A stretch of 37,009 nucleotides of DNA from an uncultured Akkermansia sp. (GTDB taxonomy: Bacteria > Verrucomicrobiota > Verrucomicrobiia > Verrucomicrobiales > Akkermansiaceae): assembly GCA_947601655.1 (NCBI GenBank), contig CANQGG010000020.1, positions 1 through 37,009 on the forward strand, read 5' to 3'. This document shows positions 34,501 through 37,009 of the stretch, piece by piece; the stretch's first letter is position 1, and the number at the start of each line of letters is the position of its first letter. Under the pieces are notes generated by a model that was given only the letters and a program-made list of their open reading frames with translations, did not search any database and was not told the DNA's origin. The position numbers were made by a program, and so were the translations under genes.

Positions 34501-37009
34501 TTGATGCGGCTACGTTCACACTGACCACCTCAGATGAGGACGCGAGCAAAAACCTGTCGATCACGATGCACGGAGGCAACTTGGAAGGTGCGACAAATTA
34601 CAAGGGGACTTCTGTAGTCATTGATGTGGCTACGTCCTTTTCCGGCGCCATGAAGATGGGGGGATTGGATGCTGGCAAAGTGACGTCGTTCAAGGCGAAC
34701 GGACAGGAGGTATGGTTGGAGGGACTTGGCAGCGGCACACTGACGTTGACAGGAGGCGACCATATCAAGCTGGGTAAACAGAGCGTGTGGAAGCAAGGCG
34801 ACACGCCTGATAATGGCCGCGCGGTTTTCCAATTCGCGGACGGCGGCACCGTGGATGTAACGGGGGAAGGGCTGTTTATCCTTGATCTGAGTGCGGACGC
34901 TATCGAATCTCTCCCAAAAGATGCGGATACTTGGGAAGTCTGGATCACCAATGGAGAGCTGGCGGAAGAAGGAGGAGGTTCCTCTTATCAATGGGCAAAG
35001 GAGCATTTCGTGGTCGGGACCGGTTGGGGACTGACAGTGGAGAGCTATGACGCTCAACTCGGCAAACTCACTCTGAAAGGCGAGACTCATGTTTGGGTTG
35101 CTGGGCAGCAGAGTGAGCAAGGAGGAGAAGTCGTGGTCGGAGCCAGCGACCTTAATAGTGGAAATTATGACAAAGTCCTTGTCAATGATGATACCACGCT
35201 CACTGCTGATGTTGACGTGGAGCTGAAGCAGCTTGAGGGAGACTCCAATCTCGACATCCGGAAAGCCGGAGAAGGAGATCGGACGGTAACCTTGCATAAT
35301 GAAGATACCCTGTCCGCAAAAGACTCTGGCAACACGCTATACAGCGGGAACATTACCACTGGAGGAGAGATCACTCTCGAAAAAACGGGAAATGCCCAAC
35401 TCACGATGACTACTGGCGACCTGAAGGCCGGTGGAGATGTCGCCGTGAAAGAGGGCACGCTCGCACTCGGCGGCAAGGACAGCTCCATCGACGGCGAACT
35501 GAGCATTGGCAAAGATGCCGCGTTGCAGGTGGATGGCAAACTCACACTCAATGGAAAAGACAATGATCTTACGGGTGCTTCATCCGACCAACTCACCGGC
35601 AGTGGATCCATTACTGTGGGCAAGGACGGCAAGCTCACGCTCAATTCCGAGATGGTGAATGATTCCGACCTGACATTCGGTGCGGACGCGGGCGGACGTC
35701 TTGAGCTCAAAGGCAACGCGCCTGTCGATCTCGGAAAACTGTCTGAAGACACGACCGGCACAGTGAAAGGGGCAGAATTTACCTCAACGGATAAGGATGC
35801 CACCTTTGCAGGTTCCATCGAAGGGAAACTGACCGTGCAGGAAGGAAGCCTCAATATGAGCAACACCGAAAACGGTCTCTGCGATCTCTATGTGGTAGGT
35901 GAGGATACGCAGGCGACCATCGCGGCAGGATCGAAGTACAACTCCATCACCGTTGGTGACAATGCTCAGGACAACGACAAACTCGTTGTTTCGGCGAATG
36001 AGGAGAACGGAAGGGCCGGAGCAGGAATCAAGGTGAAAGAAGACATCGTCTTCCGCAGAGGAGCCGAAACGGACTTCACCCTCAACCTGAACGACCCGGA
36101 TCTCTGGGGAAGCGGTGAGCACGATGCCACGATGCTTTCAACAGAAAGGACCATCTACATCGAGCAGGGAACAACATTCGTCATTGATTGCCTGGAAAGC
36201 AACCTGTCGGGTACGCATAATGACCTGCGGGATGTCGTCATCCTTGAAGGCACAAACATCGAAAATCCGGAAGCCTACAATGCACCGATAACTGCCCGCA
36301 TTCTCGTAAGCGATGCACTGAGCGAGAACACCCGTGAGGGAGAGAAAGAGGTGGTGAAAGCCGATGTCCATCTCGGCACCATTCTTGACCAGCTCTACGA
36401 GAATGTGAAGATGACGCAGGATGGGCAGAAAGTGTACATCAATGCGGATGCCCGCACGGAAAGTCCATGGATGAGCTACGCCACCACCGGCAACAGCGTA
36501 GCCGGTTTGAACCTGCTCTGGAAAGCGCTGAGCAATGCAGGCGGCGCGGTTGACCCGCAGGTGGAAGGAATGTTCCATGCCTTGCAGAACCTTCTGAACG
36601 AGAGCCCCGCGGAGGCTCGGCGCGTGATGGCGGCCGTGGCGGGCAGCACGCTCACCTCACTCTCCGCGGCGCAGAGCGCTGCCCTGCGCAACCAGATGGG
36701 CCGCGTGCGTGACCATGCCCTGCAGGCCGCCCGCCTGCGCTGCGCCGGCAATGCCGACGAGGCAACCGCCCAGCAGCGCCCCTGCAAGAACTCCCACGTC
36801 TGGGTGGAGGGCACAAGCTTCTTCTCCGAGCAGCACAGCGTCGGGGATGAGAGCGGCTACCGCCTCAACTCCTGGGGTGGCGCCGTAGGCATCGATGCTC
36901 AGGTGGATGCCCACTGGAGCGTCGGCGTGAGTCTCTCTGCCGGCTATGGCGACCTGGAGGCGCATGCGGCGGATGACGCCAAGGGAGATCTGGATACCTA
37001 CACGGTGAG
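31569..37009 (+). CDS. Autotransporter (type Va) surface protein 2, 3' end outside window
   Basis: Open from ATG 31569 through the window end, at least 1813 codons without a stop; frame checked at several points. The signal peptide MKLHLPVVLFTALMAVMTSLTTYA is nearly the same as in autotransporter 1. The passenger (about 25-1660) is beta-helix-like, Gly/Thr/Ser/Asp-rich, and contains two copies of a module (GxGWG ... KQLEG ... KTGxAxLTxxG) at about residues 335-480 and 1150-1310. A linker (ESPAEARRVMAAVAGSTLTSLSAAQSAALRNQ) leads to the start of the barrel, which is cut by the window edge. The 3' part is nearly identical in DNA to autotransporter 1. Surface-exposed, probably phase-variable; passenger role unknown. 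Confidence 0.92.
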   Translation, partial: MKLHLPVVLFTALMAVMTSLTTYAAAPREEGIHAVNEVSDITITADTPAFDDERTVVGNITMNSAEAVLDVNGELVVSGGTLREGTWKSSENTGMITVQTGGTLSLSNYAEINSRDYNGENTLILNLEEGSTYDVGEGANRTNLAALRGSGTIKLGGNGQWEGPGAFDIFGNTTREGENVFSGVIELRTPLSNAAADQSAIINVRNAGGTASVQTFAGVKAVKVDKQFDRSVGPKLVINDGSTLRFTCPENRQNEFAEVSLDGTATLEFGVIQGNLGHESAMLKTDKFEIEADSAILVSWLGEAPLQSGEATINLIEGRTTIYGGGSIEEKIKFGSGWGVIIKGVSVDSAGDTLKITVTTSSDNVWYASKQEQEGETVSALASDLAGYDKVVVDKTTAVNVTESGMIKQLEGKSNLSILGSGELSLENSGTYAGSIFEGDLGSEEGVALKKTGDAELTLKGNLKADGAVNVAGGTLVLAGGDNTVAGALGMEEEGTLQVKHTLTLSGTSNLIAGTLTGDGTITVAEGGSLTVGSEVTLSKDLSLQVDGDLTLYGEHVRAREGDGKITGSGTLTVGRGGNLSITETNWSLTVSGINVAGTLSQKKSPITADNIVVKSGGKWTQESDASYYPWNNTWNDTVTRADVAQSITVENNGSVEQKGTSVSADTITVTGTWTQNKTTLTDDRAEQSWMKSHDVHAKTCANSIVVQAGGNYNLMDGAIAALGGADDALGTLDLQVSGTFTISDGNVAEGGSANIIVERGGEFKMEGSGNVAYAGSKGDSQAKISIRGGDFTLSSNTSIGNATTSSWDEKQSCTSTVIIEITEDGGNFTLSGNGQIGIASGYGDTSDITINVKGGKFLVKNDNSTQNSLGEAGQASEAGYINKAGVGINVSGNGQFVLAEGGIGCADFVFQANGQCSASTKITVTDSGSFTMEGGNLGCKLSNSASLSTVLHVELHDQGQMQISGGKVGEGATLEIFDAATFTLTTSDEDASKNLSITMHGGNLEGATNYKGTSVVIDVATSFSGAMKMGGLDAGKVTSFKANGQEVWLEGLGSGTLTLTGGDHIKLGKQSVWKQGDTPDNGRAVFQFADGGTVDVTGEGLFILDLSADAIESLPKDADTWEVWITNGELAEEGGGSSYQWAKEHFVVGTGWGLTVESYDAQLGKLTLKGETHVWVAGQQSEQGGEVVVGASDLNSGNYDKVLVNDDTTLTADVDVELKQLEGDSNLDIRKAGEGDRTVTLHNEDTLSAKDSGNTLYSGNITTGGEITLEKTGNAQLTMTTGDLKAGGDVAVKEGTLALGGKDSSIDGELSIGKDAALQVDGKLTLNGKDNDLTGASSDQLTGSGSITVGKDGKLTLNSEMVNDSDLTFGADAGGRLELKGNAPVDLGKLSEDTTGTVKGAEFTSTDKDATFAGSIEGKLTVQEGSLNMSNTENGLCDLYVVGEDTQATIAAGSKYNSITVGDNAQDNDKLVVSANEENGRAGAGIKVKEDIVFRRGAETDFTLNLNDPDLWGSGEHDATMLSTERTIYIEQGTTFVIDCLESNLSGTHNDLRDVVILEGTNIENPEAYNAPITARILVSDALSENTREGEKEVVKADVHLGTILDQLYENVKMTQDGQKVYINADARTESPWMSYATTGNSVAGLNLLWKALSNAGGAVDPQVEGMFHALQNLLNESPAEARRVMAAVAGSTLTSLSAAQSAALRNQMGRVRDHALQAARLRCAGNADEATAQQRPCKNSHVWVEGTSFFSEQHSVGDESGYRLNSWGGAVGIDAQVDAHWSVGVSLSAGYGDLEAHAADDAKGDLDTYTV

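Noticed and set aside
1..37009. tRNA, rRNA, CRISPR array or recombinase genes
   Set aside because: No cloverleaf-like intergenic sequence, no regularly spaced direct repeats, and no integrase or transposase motifs were seen on either strand.

Overview
The window looks like a chromosome segment of a Gram-negative bacterium with a double membrane. It carries two large autotransporters ending in an outer-membrane barrel, lipoprotein signal peptides, and kpsF for LPS Kdo synthesis. The gene set (a MoxR/Bat operon with fused Bat proteins, a PEGA lipoprotein, isolated rpsP and plsX, dapF) and the moderate-to-high GC suggest Verrucomicrobiota, possibly an Akkermansia-like gut lineage. This assignment is inferred from gene content only. 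Promoters of sigma70 type (TTGACA / TATAAT-like) are easy to see, and Shine-Dalgarno sequences are often missing.

Layout. 1-2.6 kb: a small lipoprotein (-), then a small membrane-anchored protein overlapping a U32-family gene. 2.7-10.8 kb: one tight operon, moxR - DUF58 - (DUF4381-like+BatA) - (BatB+BatC) - (BatD+BatE), in which the Bat module is compressed into three fusion proteins. 10.9-15.7 kb: a PEGA lipoprotein, an AI-2E-family permease with the NAD(P)HX repair enzyme (-), a tiny gene with a strong promoter, and a Ser-rich secreted or anchored protein (-). 15.7-19.9 kb: plsX, kpsF (-), rpsP and a DusB-like tRNA-dihydrouridine synthase. 19.85-22.3 kb: a csoR-copA copper efflux operon (-) with a clear CsoR operator. 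22.4-25.8 kb (-): two tandem paralogous small membrane proteins, then an outer-membrane barrel - dapF - aroK operon. 25.8-37 kb (+): two giant paralogous autotransporters; the second runs off the window.

The most striking signal is upstream of the two autotransporters. Each has a segment of about 175 bp bounded by inverted repeats built around TACGTA arms (26303-26476 and 31291-31466). The central bases of the repeats differ between the two loci but match within each locus. In both, a consensus TTGACA lies at the left inner edge, facing away from the gene. Flipping the segment would place it exactly 17 bp from a -10-like hexamer just outside the right repeat. This is the architecture of an invertible promoter, so the two surface proteins are probably phase-variable. 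No recombinase gene lies in the window.

Other observations: a palindrome-bounded intergenic repeat in two copies; at least seven genes whose -10 box ends 7-9 nt before the start codon, suggesting leaderless mRNAs; near-identical barrel-coding DNA in the two autotransporters, suggesting gene conversion; and an internal duplicated module in the second passenger.
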